From contig QRFJ01000761.1 in assembly GCA_006176705.1 (NCBI GenBank), positions 186,001-250,000 on the forward strand: 64,000 nucleotides of DNA, in the 5' to 3' direction. The notes beneath the pieces were generated by a model, which was given only the letters and a program-made list of their open reading frames with translations, made no database searches and was not told the origin of the DNA. The position numbers and the translations under genes are program-made. Shown piece by piece: positions 45,104 to 58,014 of this stretch. Numbering within the stretch: position 1 is the stretch's first letter; every line of letters begins with the position of its first letter. The DNA is from Cocos nucifera. Taxonomy: Eukaryota; Streptophyta; Magnoliopsida; Arecales; Arecaceae.

Positions 45104-47453
45104 TGTTGGATTTGGTGTACAGGGCGGAAGCATGGATTTCAAAGCAAAAATATGAAATCAAATAAACCAAACCCAAACCCAAGGACCACCTTATTAGCAA
45201 TTAAATCATATAACATGCATTTGTAATATAAAAGAAAGTATTAGAACATACCTCTTATCGCTAAACCCTAAATTGACCCTGATCGTCGGTAGCAGTCCGT
45301 CAGGGTTTCCACCAGGTGCCCACGTGTTCACCCTCCAACGTTGATCCACATAGAGACTTGACCAAGACACCAGCACCTCTGATTTATATAATTAAAATTC
45401 TTATAATAAGAACTTTAATTAAATGGGCAAGACCTTCTTAAGCCTTTATGTCACCTTCCTTGCCTTTCCTTATCTATCTTTCTTTTTCTTTTGTCTTCTT
45501 AATTTTTCTTCCTAATCTCTTAGTCTTAAGATGACTTCTTATCCTTATAATGATAAGGTCTAGACAAGAGAAAGGAAGAAAGAAAATTGGATAAAAAGAA
45601 ACTCTTGTAAGAAAGAAAAGATAATGTTCACTCCCCGGACTCTTGGTGTGCACCCCTATTTATAATGTACGTAGGGGTGCCAACAAAAAATCTCATGCCC
45701 TTTCCTCATCAAATTCTCATGCCCCATCAGCCAATCTCATGCCTCATCAGTAAAAATGAGATATAGACTTAGTCCAAGAGGTGCCTTAAAGCAGAAGGAC
45801 TCTTGGATTAATTCTACGTAAGTTTTTACGAAGAGTCGCAATGCTTCATCTTTGGCGCCACCCTTTTCATCCATTAGATCATGAAACAAAAGCCATCCAA
45901 TGGCTCTAAAAAGGGATGCCCATTCAGCAAGAAGGTGTGGAGATAAACATTGAATAGTCAAAGTCCCAAGAGACTTTGACTTAGTCCAAGAGACGTCAAG
46001 GAGGAGTAGGCGGCATGGAGTCTTGGGCGGCAAGGGGGCTTGGGCGACAAAACATCCTGGGAAAAAAATTTAAAAGGAAAAAGAAGTATTTCATCTATAG
46101 AAGGACTCTTCTGCACCCCATATCAGATGTCCATGCCAATTAAAAAATATTTACGTGACATAACATATGAGAAAAGTCAAAGAAGGTAGGCGCCATCTTA
46201 TTCCATGCGCCAAAGAGTCCTTTGCGCATGAAAGACTTCCCACGTGCAAGAGAGAGACTCTCTAGCATGTGGGATGCAGGTATGTGGCATCCAATCTAAA
46301 GCCCAATCAATCTAGGTTAATCCAACTCAAGACCAAATCTTATTTGGCTCAAATTGGATCTTAATTAGCCCAAATCGGAAGCCGATTCGAATCCAATTCG
46401 AATCCAGATGCTAGGGTTTGCTATATGTGCTAGCATATTCATCTTGCAAACATGGTCTAATCTAATTAGACCCTTAATCAATTCTCTTTGTGTGTGACCC
46501 ATTGGGTTCCACATCTAACCAGCAGTGAGTCAGGGTGTGATTTGACCTAATCTGGTTAGAACTCAACCAAACCGATTTAGGTCAAAACTAGCCAACCCAA
46601 TTTGACTTAATTTAGAACACTTTCTAATTTAATGATCAAATTAAAATTTTAATTTGATCAAACCCACAAGACATGATTGACATCTAGCAACGTATCATGA
46701 CTACCCAGAAGATGTGAAATTTTGATAAAAATACTAAAAATACCCTTCAATGAAAATTACCATGCAACTAGATCCTTCGATCTTCCTACATCCTGAATAT
46801 GACTCTGGGTATGGAAATATGTCAATCCCAATATCATATTCATTTCTCTTTCAATCTTATGATAATGATTCATTTAATGAAACATTAGAAACCATTTCTA
46901 ATTTTCATCATGCTTTGATCAAAGTCTTCCTGAATCATTATTTGTTTGAAGCACGTAGGATGCTATTTTCTCTTACCAGGAGAGATCGATTCTTTGTTAA
47001 TCTACTCACAAGCTTCATATATTTAATCTACCATATCTAGATCATCCTGTGCATAACTGAGTCATGAATGAGTATGAACCAAAATATGGATTTATATATA
47101 TAAGATTCTATGGTAGTTTCAGGTCAAAGGATTACATGCACAAATTCCACTATGAGAACCATCTATTGACATGTAGATAAGACTCCATTAGATATTCTCA
47201 ATTTGGATCAATTCAGTGAACTCATTCTCTAATGAGCACCCACATTCTTGTATTAGTGTCATACACAAGTTATTGTGAGATCAATCACCCTCTCAATCGA
47301 GCATACAAAGAATGTGCTAGTCTTATCAAAAAACATTGATCCCTAACTCAATGTCCCATCGACTAGGAATATTTAAATTAGGGTTTTAAGATTTTAGGTC
47401 TCACTGGTATGATCTCATCATAATCCTAAAATCATAGCCCTAATTTATAGGGT
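45104..47453 (-). repeat. Right (5') LTR of element C, shortened by about 140 bp
   Basis: Homologous to 31251-33597 from TGTTGGATTT to TTATAGGGT. The remaining 140 bp of the LTR (33598-33737 in the left copy) are missing. TATA box at 45657-45664. Confidence 0.92.
45657..45664 (-). promoter_or_regulatory. TATA box of the right C LTR
   Basis: Minus strand TATAAATAGGGG, identical to the left LTR. This LTR would drive the element; its upstream U3 end is deleted, so activity is doubtful. Confidence 0.65.
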
Positions 47454-47461
47454 AGTCTCAA
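47454..47461. other. Filler DNA at the damaged right junction of C
   Basis: Eight bases (AGTCTCAA) match neither the C LTR nor the B LTR. About 46 bp of B (equivalent of 55584-55629) are missing here as well. Confidence 0.6.
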
Positions 47462-48630
47462 AGAACGTTAGGTTCAATCGTGTGCTAGCACGATTTTCTT
47501 GAACCTAATTGAATCTAATTCAAATCAATTGAACTGGATTAGTCCAATTGATGATATCTAGATCCAAACCCTTATTTGTGTGATCCAGTTAGGTTCAGTT
47601 CTGTATGGTAATGGGATATGTCATGATCTCTATCATCGACATCATCGAAACTCCTTTCGATGGATCAGAACTCTTCTGATTCAGACAACTAGAATGATCG
47701 ATCATCTAAATCATTCTAATTGCTCCCAAAATCCACCAGTGACACCTAGCAGTATATGGTGGCAACCCATCAAAACTGAAAATGCGAACCTCTTGGTGCA
47801 GCTACTTGTGTGATTAAGTTCTTCTATCTTGAGCCCCGATCAGATTAGGGTTAAGGTGAACTCGTCAAACCCTAATTTCTATCATATGATTTAATCATTC
47901 GATTCAAGTCCGATGTGAAAATCTTAAATAGAAACTCTTTCTATTATTTCACTCTGCCATGGCCATGGGCTTATGGACTTGATTCTCATGATCATCATAG
48001 GGCTGCTCCTCTACCACCGAGGTAGATAGATTCCATCTTGGTGCAATCCAATTCCTACAATGAACATGCTATAGCCAACATACACCTCAGGATTTTCCGA
48101 ATGGCTAGGAGATCGAGTCATGGTGTAGTCAAACTATAACACCCTCAAGGTGAACTGCCGATGCACCTCAGGTCAAAGAACCAGACACACCACTGCAGCA
48201 TCGAGTCAGTCATCGACGAGAAGGTAGACTTCCTTAATGACTACTCGAGGTGGTCACGCTCAGTGCCCTCATTCTCTAACGAGTATCTATACTCTCGCTC
48301 CGGTGTCTCCACACCGTAGACTCAAGACTCATCTACTAAAAGAAGCGATTGTACACCAACCTTCCGGATCAATCACCATCCTCATGATGATCCTATGGTC
48401 AGGAGCATTTTATGAGTTAATAATGAATTATTCATGTCTTAAATTTTCAACTCTTGAAAATATGAATTATCATTACCATTAACTCAAAGGATGTATCACA
48501 GACACTAAATACACATATGTGATAGAAAATAATCCATTTTATTTATTTATAGTCAAAATTATAATTTTGCCCCTAGAAGTGTATTACAAGTGTCAGCCAA
48601 TTCTGGCTTCTAGGGCACATATATCTAACA
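47462..48630 (-). repeat. 3' LTR of element B, proximal part
   Basis: Resumes B's LTR at AGAACGTTAGGTTCAATCG, as in 55630 of the 5' LTR, and runs to the terminus ATATCTAACA. Confidence 0.92.
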
Positions 48631-48645
48631 AACTCCCACTTGACC
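48631..48645 (-). promoter_or_regulatory. Polypurine tract of element B
   Basis: Minus strand GGTCAAGTGGGAGTT next to the LTR start TGTTAGAT. Confidence 0.85.
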
Positions 48646-50798
48646 TAAAGCCAATTGGCTACAAGTCTAAGTCCCATCTTCTCAAGGTGGGCTTCGATCT
48701 TCTGCTGGCCCAATGGCTTTGTAAGTGGGTCTGCCACATTATCTGTGGAGTCGACTCTCTTGACCTCGACGTAACCCTTCTCGAGGTAATCGTGGATGAG
48801 GTGGTATCGCCGCTCGATATGCTTGGATTTTTGGTGAGACCTCGGCTCCTTAGCAAGGGCTATGGTGCCATTGTTGTCGCAGTATAGAGGAATGGCATCT
48901 GATGGCATTACTCCAATTTCTATGGCAAACTTCTTGTACCAGAATGCCTTCCTTTGCAGCTTCTGATGCAGCGATATATTCTGCTTCCATGGTGGAATCT
49001 GCTATCACCGTTTGCTTGAAACTCTTCCAAGCTGACAGCACCACCATTGCACACAAACAGACTCCCAGATGTCGACTTTCGATCATCTACATCGGACATA
49101 AAATCCGAGTCTGTGTATCCCTGGACTTGGAGTTCTCCATTACCAAAGACCAACAATCATATCCTTAGTTCTTCTCAAGTACTTAAGGATACATTTCACA
49201 GAAGTCCAGTGTTCTTCACCTGGATTTGACTGATATCTGCTTGTGACACTCACAGCATGGGCTATATCAGGTCGTGTACATAAGCATGGCATACATGAGG
49301 CTCCCTATTGCAGAAGCATAAGGGATCTTGCTCATGCATTCTATTTCCTCAGGTGTGCTAGGGCACATCTTCTTGGAAAGATGAATGCCATGTCTGAAGG
49401 GTATTAATCCCCTCTTAGAGTTTTTCCATACTAAACCTCTTTAGTACTTCCTCTATGTACATCTTCTGTGAAAGTCCTAGCATCCTATTCGGTCTATCTC
49501 TATAGACCTTAATTCCTAGAATAAAGGATGCTTCACCTAGGTCTTTCATGGAGAATTCCTTGGACAACCACAATTTTGACTGTTGTCAACATGGGAATAT
49601 CATTCCCAATAAGGAGGATGTCATCCACGTACAATACGAGGAAGACAACAGCGCTCCCACTGACCTTTTTGAAAGACACATGGTTCCTCTTCATTTTTGA
49701 TGAAACCAAATAATTTTGATCACATCATTGAAATGAGTGTTCCAGCTCCGAGATGCTTGCTTAAGTCCATATATGGACCTTTGCAGCTTGCAAACCTTGT
49801 GATCAGTATCACTGGATGTGAAACCTAGCGGCTGTTCCATATAGATATCTTCCTCAAGATATCCATTTAAGAATGCCATTTTCACGTCCATTTGCCATAT
49901 TTCATAATCGAAATAGGCTGCAATAGCAAGCAATGTGCGGATGGATTTTAGCATAGCCTACTGGGGAAAAGGTATCCTGATAGTCAATGCCTTCGCATTG
50001 ACTATAACCTTTTGCCACTAAGTCTAGCCTTGAATGTCTCCACATTTCCATCTGCACCAATCTTTCTCTTGAAGATCCATTTACACCCAATAGGGTACTA
50101 TACCTTCTGGTGGATCTACCAAGGTCCAGACTTGGTTTGAGTGCATCGAGTCAATTTCTGACTTCATTGCCTCTAAGCCATTTCTCGGAGTCGATATCTG
50201 ATATCGCCTCGTTATAGGTTTTGGGATCATCACCATGAGCCACCATTACCTACGAGGAATATTTTCTCTACTTCCTCTGAAATAATACCTAAGTATCTCT
50301 TCAGGGGGATGGAAAACTCTTTTCGATCTACGAGGTGGAGGAGGTAGTGTTCTTATTGGCTTCAACCTGATTTGGTTCCAATTGGTCCTTAGCTCGTTGC
50401 TCTTGTGAGACTTTCTCATCAAGCTTGATCTGCTTTCCAATGCCGCTATCTTGAATAAACTATTTTTCAAGAAAGATGGCATGTCGACTCACAATCACAT
50501 TGTGATCTTCTGGAATGTAGAAATAATATCCTAATGACTCTTTAGGATATCCTATGAATCGAGCTCTAAAGGACCTAAAGTCTAACTTGTCTGCTTGTTG
50601 TCTTTTGACATGAGCCGGACAACCCCAAATTCTGAGATGACTCAGACTTGGTTTCTTACCATGCCATATCTCATACGGTGTGGTAGGAATGATTTTAGAA
50701 GGAACCCTATTCAGTAAGTATAATTGAAGTTAACAAATGAATGTCCCCAAAGAAAATTCAGGAAGGTCTGTGAAGCTCATCATGGATCGGACCATATC
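48643..50798 (-). pseudogene. Element B reverse transcriptase and RNase H
   Basis: RNase H: 48908-48645 (IPLYCDNNGTIALAKE, LRLVANWL end) and 49156-48920 (VQGYTDSDFMSD). Reverse transcriptase: the catalytic YVDDILL site near 49605-49650, 49954-49691 (WQMDVKMAFLNG, SIYGLKQASRSWN), with an upstream frame 50090-49902 and a middle region 50482-50246. The sections are in different frames with several one-base breaks. Same family as A and D, and the least broken of the three. Confidence 0.85.
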
Positions 50799-51163
50799 TA
50801 ATAGAGTTCCGATTTCTCCATTCTGAAATCCTGTTGAGTTGAGGTGTTCCTGGTGGAGTCCATTGAGAGACTATGCCATTTTTCTTGAGATAGTCTCAGG
50901 AATTTCCGACTAAGGTATTCACCTCCTCGATCTGATCGAAGAATCTTAATGGGTTTTTCAGTTTGCTTTTCTACTTCATGTCTGAATTCTTTGAACTTTT
51001 CAAAAGCTTCAGACTTGTGTCTCATAAGATACACATACCCATACCTAGATAAATCATCGGTAAAGGTTATGAAGTAGACAAAGTTGCCTCTAGCCGGCAC
51101 ATCAAATGGGCCGCACACATCAGTATGTACTAGGGCAAGAAGATCTGTGGCCCTTTTCCCCAT
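50798..51163 (-). pseudogene. Element B integrase core
   Basis: 121-codon frame with LLALVHTDVCGPFDVPARG, the FTDDLSRYGYVYL stretch and PIKILRSDRGGEYLS, followed by a frame break before the Glu of the catalytic triad. Upstream, 51180-51370 holds the gag-pre-integrase region in another frame. Confidence 0.85.
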
Positions 51164-51371
51164 GTCCTACAAAAGGGAGCTTAGTCATTTTGCCATGAAG
51201 ACAAGATTCACAAATTGGATATGACTCGAAAGTCAATGGACTCAATAGCCCATTTTTCTTCAATTTGTTAATCCTATCTTCTGCTATATGACCTAATCTT
51301 AGGTGCCATAGATACCTATTCGTTTGGACTATCCCTAGGTCATTTCATGGCATTCACATTTTGCTCGATAT

Positions 51372-52632
51372 TTAAATTTTGCTCGATATTAGAATAGATA
51401 CATCAATATGTAACTGATAAAGATCGTTAATAAGGAAACCACTTGCAATTTTATTTCTTTCATAAAGAATGTTACAATGGTCCTTAAGAAAACTAATTAC
51501 ATAGCCTTCTAATGCAAGACAAGAAATAGAAAACAAATTCCAGCTTACTGCAGGCACATAATAACAGTCTTTTAACACTAAGTCTAAACCAGATGGTAGT
51601 TGAAGAGGATATGTTCCCACGGCCACGGTAGCAACTCTTGCTCCATTTTCAATGCGCAAGATCATCTCACCATCTCTCAGCCTCCTGCTATCCTCAAGAC
51701 CCTGCATGAAAGTGCACAAATAAGCACTAGAATTAGAGTCAAGCACCCAATTGGATGCAGAAGAAATCGTAAGGTTAGACTCAATAACGAGCATACCTCC
51801 AGAAGGATCTGCCTCCTTCTTGTTCTTTAGGGTGACTAGGTAAGTAGGGCAGTTCTGCTTCCAGTGGCCGTCATATTGCAATGGAAATATTTTTCTTTGT
51901 CCGTGGCCTTCTTCTTTAGCTCTGCCTTTTTCTTCTTTCCTCCTTCCATCTTCTACTTTTTCATAGACTTCTTCTTCTTTCCAAAAGACTTTTTCTTGGA
52001 AGAATTTCATTCCATAGCATGCACTGAGCCTTTAGAATCTTTCATAGAAGCTCAGTGGTAATCAGTATGTTCATAAGTTTGGCCAGAAAATTTTGAAGTT
52101 TATGCATATGGTAGTTCATGATGAACTACCCATACGCATTAGTCAAAGATTGTAGAATTATATCATTTTGTAGATCCAAGTCTAACTTCACTCTGAGCTT
52201 CTCAAGCTCTTCCAAATTCTTGATCATCATCAGATAATGATCTTAAATTGATTGCCCATCATGCATCTTAGCCTTGAATAATCGTTTAGTGACTTGATAC
52301 TTGGCTGTGTGACTCTGTTCACCAAACATCTCTTGTAGGTGAGCCATCATTTGACGAGCAGTCCTGATATCTTCATGTTAGTGCTGAAATTCATTAGTTA
52401 TCGAGCCCATTATATAATATCTGGTCTTGTTATCTTCGTTCGTCCACTTATCCAGAGATGCTCTCTATTCAACAGATGGACGAGCTGGTAAGGTGGGAGG
52501 GTCCTGGTCCAATACATGAGTTAACCTTTTAGAACCTAAAATAATTTTGAAGTTTTGGAGTCAATTCTTGTAATTTGGTCTGGTCAATCTATGGGTGTCC
52601 AGGATTCATGCTAGTGGGTTGGATGCAGATAT
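51372..52632 (-). pseudogene. Element B gag, zinc knuckle and protease
   Basis: The gag start should be at 52632 but reads ATA for ATG (then TCTGCATCCAACCCACT). The gag domain is frameshifted up to about 52020. The 212-codon frame 52010-51372 holds a lysine/glutamate-rich tail, a zinc knuckle remnant (LQYDGHWKQNCPTYLV) and the protease with NWVLDSNSSAYLC, in which DTG has become DSN. A short doubled block (TTTTGCTCGATATT at about 51359 and 51377) follows. Confidence 0.78.
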
Positions 52633-54491
52633 TTTTCTATAGAGAGTCAAAGTTTCTAGTTAGATATTATAATTAAGACTTAACTAATTTATTTAGAATT
52701 TTAATTTTTAAATAAATTAGCTTTCACTATTTTTTGAATTTCTACACTCCCTCTGTAGAGATACGAAAATCTTCATAATTAATGATTTCTAGTGGGTGGT
52801 GCGGTCTCACCAATTGATTCATCACCTCACCTAACAGTTATTGATGATGGGTTAGCCGATGAGTGAACAACTCTTGTTCAGTAATTCTTCAATCATGGTA
52901 CACCCAAACTTGATCTCTAATTCATGAATCTCACCATGCCTAGAATATTGATCCACTTTTAGTTAAGTCAGATCCATCATTTTCATAGATTGGATTTCTA
53001 ATTGAGTCTCTTACCATATCCAAAATATTGAGTCCAATCCATCCTCCACCCATAGCATCCAATGCCTAATAGACATGGTTGCATCTTCTTGGTGCAACTA
53101 AACCACTGTAACCAGCCGAGAATAATCAACTCCGGGAAGGGTCCGCACATCTACAATGGTGGAAGATCTTAGACTTAATCTTTTCTTAGGAAGAATTAAT
53201 TTAGATCTCATTAAACTAGACTTGACATAGTCATAACCATTATGACTAACCTAGTGGCATGGGTTAGCTCGGATTATTGACCACCTCAGATCAAAACTGA
53301 GTCAACAAACATGGCCAGGTAAGTGAGACCGGTGGAAGGGATATGCCATTAACTCGATAAGAACGCATTCGTGTCGAGTAGCTCCCAATTAAAAACCAAT
53401 CGATCATATCTGCCAAACTTACCTTAGACATCAAATTATTGAGCCAGAACCAATTGGATTAGCCTACAATCCAGACTCTAACCACTAAGCCTAATTTGAT
53501 CTTAGCTTGATCAATCACTCACGTGACTTGATCTTGACCCAGACTTAATCCTATTAGACTGGTCAATTTATGCACTATTGATCCCATCTAACCAACTCTT
53601 GATTCGGTTTGATTAATCGCTTAGACCTAATTGAGCTGCCCAAGCCCAAACCCAATTTTGTGAATATGTCTTAGATCTAAAATTTTTAATTTTAGATCTA
53701 ATTAATATTTCATAATCTTAATTTTTAATTAAGTTTAGGGTTCACAAATAAAATATGTAAATAAAATCCTAAGATTTCAGGATCTAGGATTTTGTAGAAA
53801 ATAAGTTCTTGATTTCTGATTAAGGATGAACGTGCAGCACCCCTACACATTATAAGAATACCCCATCGAATGAAAGGAGAGGATATTTAAATCCTACTTT
53901 ATTCTTATGATTGGACAGCCAAGGGGGATGCCTTAATCAGAAATATAAATCTACAAAACTAGTTAGATCTACATCATATATCTCATATATAAAATTGATC
54001 TAACTTAATATATGTTTTGCATACATCTCATGTATCATATCATGCATATTTTTTTAGATCTAAATTATCTTATAATTATCTAAAAAATTAGATTTAAATT
54101 GATCACATCAAAATAAATTCTAATCTAGATAATTATGTAGAACTATTCTACAACTAGTCTAATCATGCATGCATCATATCTCATATGATCTAAAAATTAA
54201 ATAATTTTATTTTCTATTTTTTAGATCTTATTATAATATTTATAATCATTAAAAAATAAAAAATAAATAGATCTAAAATTATAATTTAATTAAAATAAAT
54301 TATGATCATGCAAGACTATGTATAGAACTATTCTATTTTACAACTAGTCATGCATATTATAGAACTTAGATCTATATTATTTAATTTTAATTTTTTCTAA
54401 TTTTAGATCTAATTACATCTCATGTGACATCTAAAATCATCAATTATTAGATCAAAAATAAATAAAAATTAAATTTAAATAATTTATAGAA
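52633..54491 (-). other. Element B leader
   Basis: Same organisation as the D leader. The conserved open-frame region is at 52917-53226 (310 nt, two bases short of A and D) and keeps the same reading frame up to a break near GGATGGATTGG. The LTR-proximal kilobase is very AT-rich and has no other feature. Confidence 0.65.
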
Positions 54492-54509
54492 CCTAGTTCT
54501 GATACTAGT
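54492..54509 (-). promoter_or_regulatory. Primer-binding site of element B
   Basis: Minus strand ACTAGTATCAGAACTAGG, the same site as in D with two further substitutions, directly after the LTR. Confidence 0.85.
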
Positions 54510-56791
54510 TGAAGAGGAAATCCTGATTTTTTGGATCAGGTTCGTTCAAATCTGATCGGATCAAGAGAGATATTTTAAAATTTTTTTTATATATCTAGAT
54601 CAGATCTGAGATATTTTAGATCTAATTTTATAGATCTAATAAATAAAAATAAAAATAAATTAAATCTAATTTAATTATACCTTGATGCTGGGTAATCCGA
54701 TTATCCTTTGATGATGCTACTGATTGCCTGAGGTTCCGGATCTAGCCATGCAAGCATCTAGCCTCTACCGATATCTACTTAGGCTAGATCTGAAGATCTT
54801 CTTCTTCTTTATCAATTTTCCAAAAATTAGATTTGGATCTGATTTGGAGGATCTTTAAAACTCCTTCTGAAGATCTATTCTCGTCTCTGTAGCAGTGCTG
54901 CCTTCTTTCTTTCTCGTCAGCTTTTTCATGTATGGATCGCACCAAACTAGAGCCCAACTTATCTTGAGCATGGAGAGGAGAGAGAGAACTAGAAGATGGC
55001 ATGGAGCAGAGAGAGGAGCAGCCTTGGGGCATGGCTAGGAGAAAACTCTATCAAAGTGGGGTGCAGATAGGGTTTATTTAGACCCTGCTACGCCATGTAG
55101 TGCCACATCATTCCTGCTAATCACGTTGCTTCGTACAATCAGATCTAAATCTAATTAGTGGCATGACATCACCTAATCCAATCAGATGAGAGACCCTCTA
55201 ATTCTTCCTTAGATGGCACCTAAGATTGGTCAAAGTCTATGGCTAGCGGTCACCTAAGTAGAAACCAAGAAGCAACCTAGAGTCCCATCTGTATGGGACT
55301 CTAGGCATCCCTATCCATGGGCGCATGCTTCCCTAGGTGTGTGCCCCCTTCTTTTTAATTTCTAGTAAGAGAACAAGCCCCTATCTGCTCTTCAATAAGT
55401 GCATGATACATGGACAGATGACTAAGGATCAAAGGTCAACGTTTGACCAAAGTTAAAGGATAAGAATTAGCAGGTGACAAAAAATGGTAGGTGTTGTGTC
55501 AAATTTACCTCATAAATTCAGACAATCCTTTTCTAACCTAGACAAGCTCCAGTCAGACCAAGTAAAGGTACCTGAGTGAGCACAAACTCATTTGGCTCAG
55601 TCGAGACAACTTTTAATGATAGTAGAAGGAGAACGTTAGGTTCAATCGTGTGCTAGCATGATTTTCTTGAACCTAATTGAATCTAATTCAAATCAATTAA
55701 ACTGGGTTAATCCAATTGATGATATCCAAATCTAAATTCTTATTTGTATGATCTAGTTAGATTCAGTTTTGTATTGTAATAGAATATGTTGCGATCTCTA
55801 TCATCGACATCATCGAAACTCCTTTCGATAGATCAGAACTCTTCTAATTCAGACAGTTAGAATGATCGATCATATAAATCATTCTAATTGCTTCCAGAAT
55901 CCACCAGTGACACCTAGCAGTATATGGTGGCAACCCACCAAAATTAAAAATGAACCTCTCGATACAGCTACTTGTATGATTAAGTTCTTCTATCTTGAGC
56001 CCTGATCATATTAGGATTAAGGTGAACTCATCAAACCCTAATTTCTATCATATGATTTAATTATTCGATTCAAGTTCGATGTGAAAATTTTAATAGAAAC
56101 TCTTTCTATTATTTTACTCTGCCATAGTTATGGGCTTATCGACTTGATTCTCATGATCATCATAGGGCTGCTCCTCATCCATCGAGGTAGATAGATTCTC
56201 TCTTGGTGCATCCAATTCCTACAATGAACATGCTATAGCCAACATACACCTCAAAATTTTGAATGGCTAGGAGATCGAGTCATGGTATAGTCAAACTATA
56301 ACACCCTCAGGGTGAACTACCGATGCACCTCAGGTCAAAGAACCAGACACACCACTGCAGCTTCAGGTCAATCATCGACGAGAAGGTAGACTTTCTTATG
56401 ACTACTCGAGGTAGTTATGCTCAGTGCCCTCATTCTCTAATGAGTACTTGTACTTTCGCTCTAGTATCTCTACACCATAGACTCAAGACTCATCTACTAT
56501 GAAGAAGTAATTGTACACCAACCTTCTGGATCAATCACCATCCTCATGATGATCCTACGGTCAGGAGCATTTTATGAGTTAATAATGAAAATTCTTGTCT
56601 TAAATTTTTAACTCTTGAAAATAAGAATTATCATTACCATTAACTCAAGGGATGTATCACAGACACTAAATACACATTTATGATAGAAAATAACCCATTT
56701 TATTTATTTATAATCAAAATTATAATTTTACCTTTAGAACTGTATTACCAGTGTCAGCCAATTCTAGCTTCTAGGGCACACATATCTAATA
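54510..56791 (-). repeat. 5' LTR of element B (2282 bp)
   Basis: Plus strand from TGAAGAGGAAATCC to CATATCTAATA. Complete, and homologous along its length to B's split 3' LTR and to D's LTR. The TATA position at 55073-55080 reads TAAATAAA in element sense. Confidence 0.92.
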
Positions 56792-56796
56792 TGGAT
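56792..56796. repeat. Target-site duplication of element B, right copy (TGGAT)
   Basis: Identical to 30172-30176. After it, A's LTR continues (ATCATCAATTGAGC). Confidence 0.93.
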
Positions 56797-57997
56797 ATCA
56801 TCAATTGAGCTAACCTAGTTTGATTGATTTGGATTAGATCCAATCAGGTTCAAGATAATCGTGCTAGCACACGATTGAGCCTAACTTTCTCCTTCTATAA
56901 TCTTTCTGATTCATCGCAACCAAGTTAAATTTAATTTGACTCATTCTTATATTTTAAAAAAAATTATTTTCATCTTATTGGAATAAGTTCAGGTCAAATT
57001 AATTGTAGAAATTAAATCCATTCATAGTCAAATTGGACTAGGGTCAAAAGTTGACCTATTTAAGAGAATTAAGGATCACCTGATCAAATACTTCCAAAAA
57101 ATTCTTTAGAAATTATTTTGATATGATTATTTGGATATATGATAGGACATGAGAAATATATTTGGTGTATAAAATTTTATGATTTTTGGAGGTGCCTAGA
57201 CTAAGTTATGATAGAGTTTGATTTGGATCAAACTCTTGAGGAAAAAATCCTAGGTGCAATGGACTCTTCCTTATCTACTCGCGTCGACCTCATTTTGAAT
57301 CAATTTTGGTGATAAAACTAGACGAGATCTGGTGGTTTTCTATGGAGAATAATCCCTAGAGTCCCTTTGATCAAATAATAAGTGATTTGGTCAAAGTAGG
57401 ACTCTAGATGGCATTGGGTTTGAGAAACCTATCTCATGCCATTGTGAAGAGTCGCACAAAATTTTTTTTCATGCCCAAGAGGAGCTAGATATCTGATATC
57501 CCATGTCCCTCTATCCTCTCTCTCCCTCTCTTCTACATTTCTAAAAAGTTAGGCACAAATTTGAGTTGAAGATCTAAGCTTTTTGGCACAAGATTCAGGA
57601 TCTATGCGATGGTGTTCGTGAGACGGACACACTGCCTTCAAAAATTTTTTGAAGGACTTACAGATCAAATTCAGATCTAATCTTTGAGGTGAGATTCATG
57701 AGGAGAAGGCATTTAGATCCTATCCTAGTGGATACTGATAGAGGCTAGGCGCGTGCATAGCTCCTTCCAGAACCTCAGGATAGATTAGGATCATTGTAGG
57801 ATAATCTAATTACCCAAAATAAGGTATAAGATTAAATTAGATTTTATTTTATTTTAATCTTAATATCAAATCTTAAAGGATCAGATCTATGATGTCTTAG
57901 ATTTGATTATAATCTTAGAAATTTTTTTTTTAAAATATTTCTTCAGATCTAATCAGATCTGCACGATCTTATGGCGGAAAATAGAATTTTTTCTTCA
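56797..57997 (+). repeat. 5' LTR of element A, second part
   Basis: Completes the 2263-bp LTR and ends TTTTCTTCA. Up to about 56910 and again from about 57640 it is homologous to the B and D LTRs; the stretch between is unrelated to them. Confidence 0.88.
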
Positions 57998-57999
57998 AC

Positions 58000-58014
58000 T
58001 GATATTAGAGCTGC
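58000..58014 (+). promoter_or_regulatory. Primer-binding site of element A
   Basis: TGATATTAGAGCTGC two bases after the LTR, a decayed TGGTATCAGAGC site (three changes in twelve). Confidence 0.75.

Larger units (their letters stand above)
31251..47453 (-). mobile_element. Copia double element C (LTR-internal-LTR-internal-LTR)
   Basis: Three LTR copies (31251-33737, 38197-40067 incomplete at the gap, 45104-47453 shortened) separate two internal regions in the same minus orientation. The internal regions agree nearly base for base. Integrase, reverse transcriptase and RNase H follow the Copia order. The usual explanation is unequal recombination between LTRs or strand transfer; an assembly duplication around the 1000-N gap is also possible. 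It inserted into B's 3' LTR. Youngest element here, with the longest open frames. Confidence 0.85.
30177..56791 (-). mobile_element. Copia LTR retrotransposon B, complete, split by element C
   Basis: Minus-strand element flanked by TGGAT on both sides. Its 5' LTR is 54510-56791, leader 52633-54491, gag-pol 48643-52632, polypurine tract 48631-48645 and 3' LTR 47462-48630 plus 30177-31250, the latter split by C. It is the same family as D throughout and as A except for the LTR middle. Gag has lost its ATG and pol is frameshifted, so it is inactive, but it keeps longer frames than A. Confidence 0.92.
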
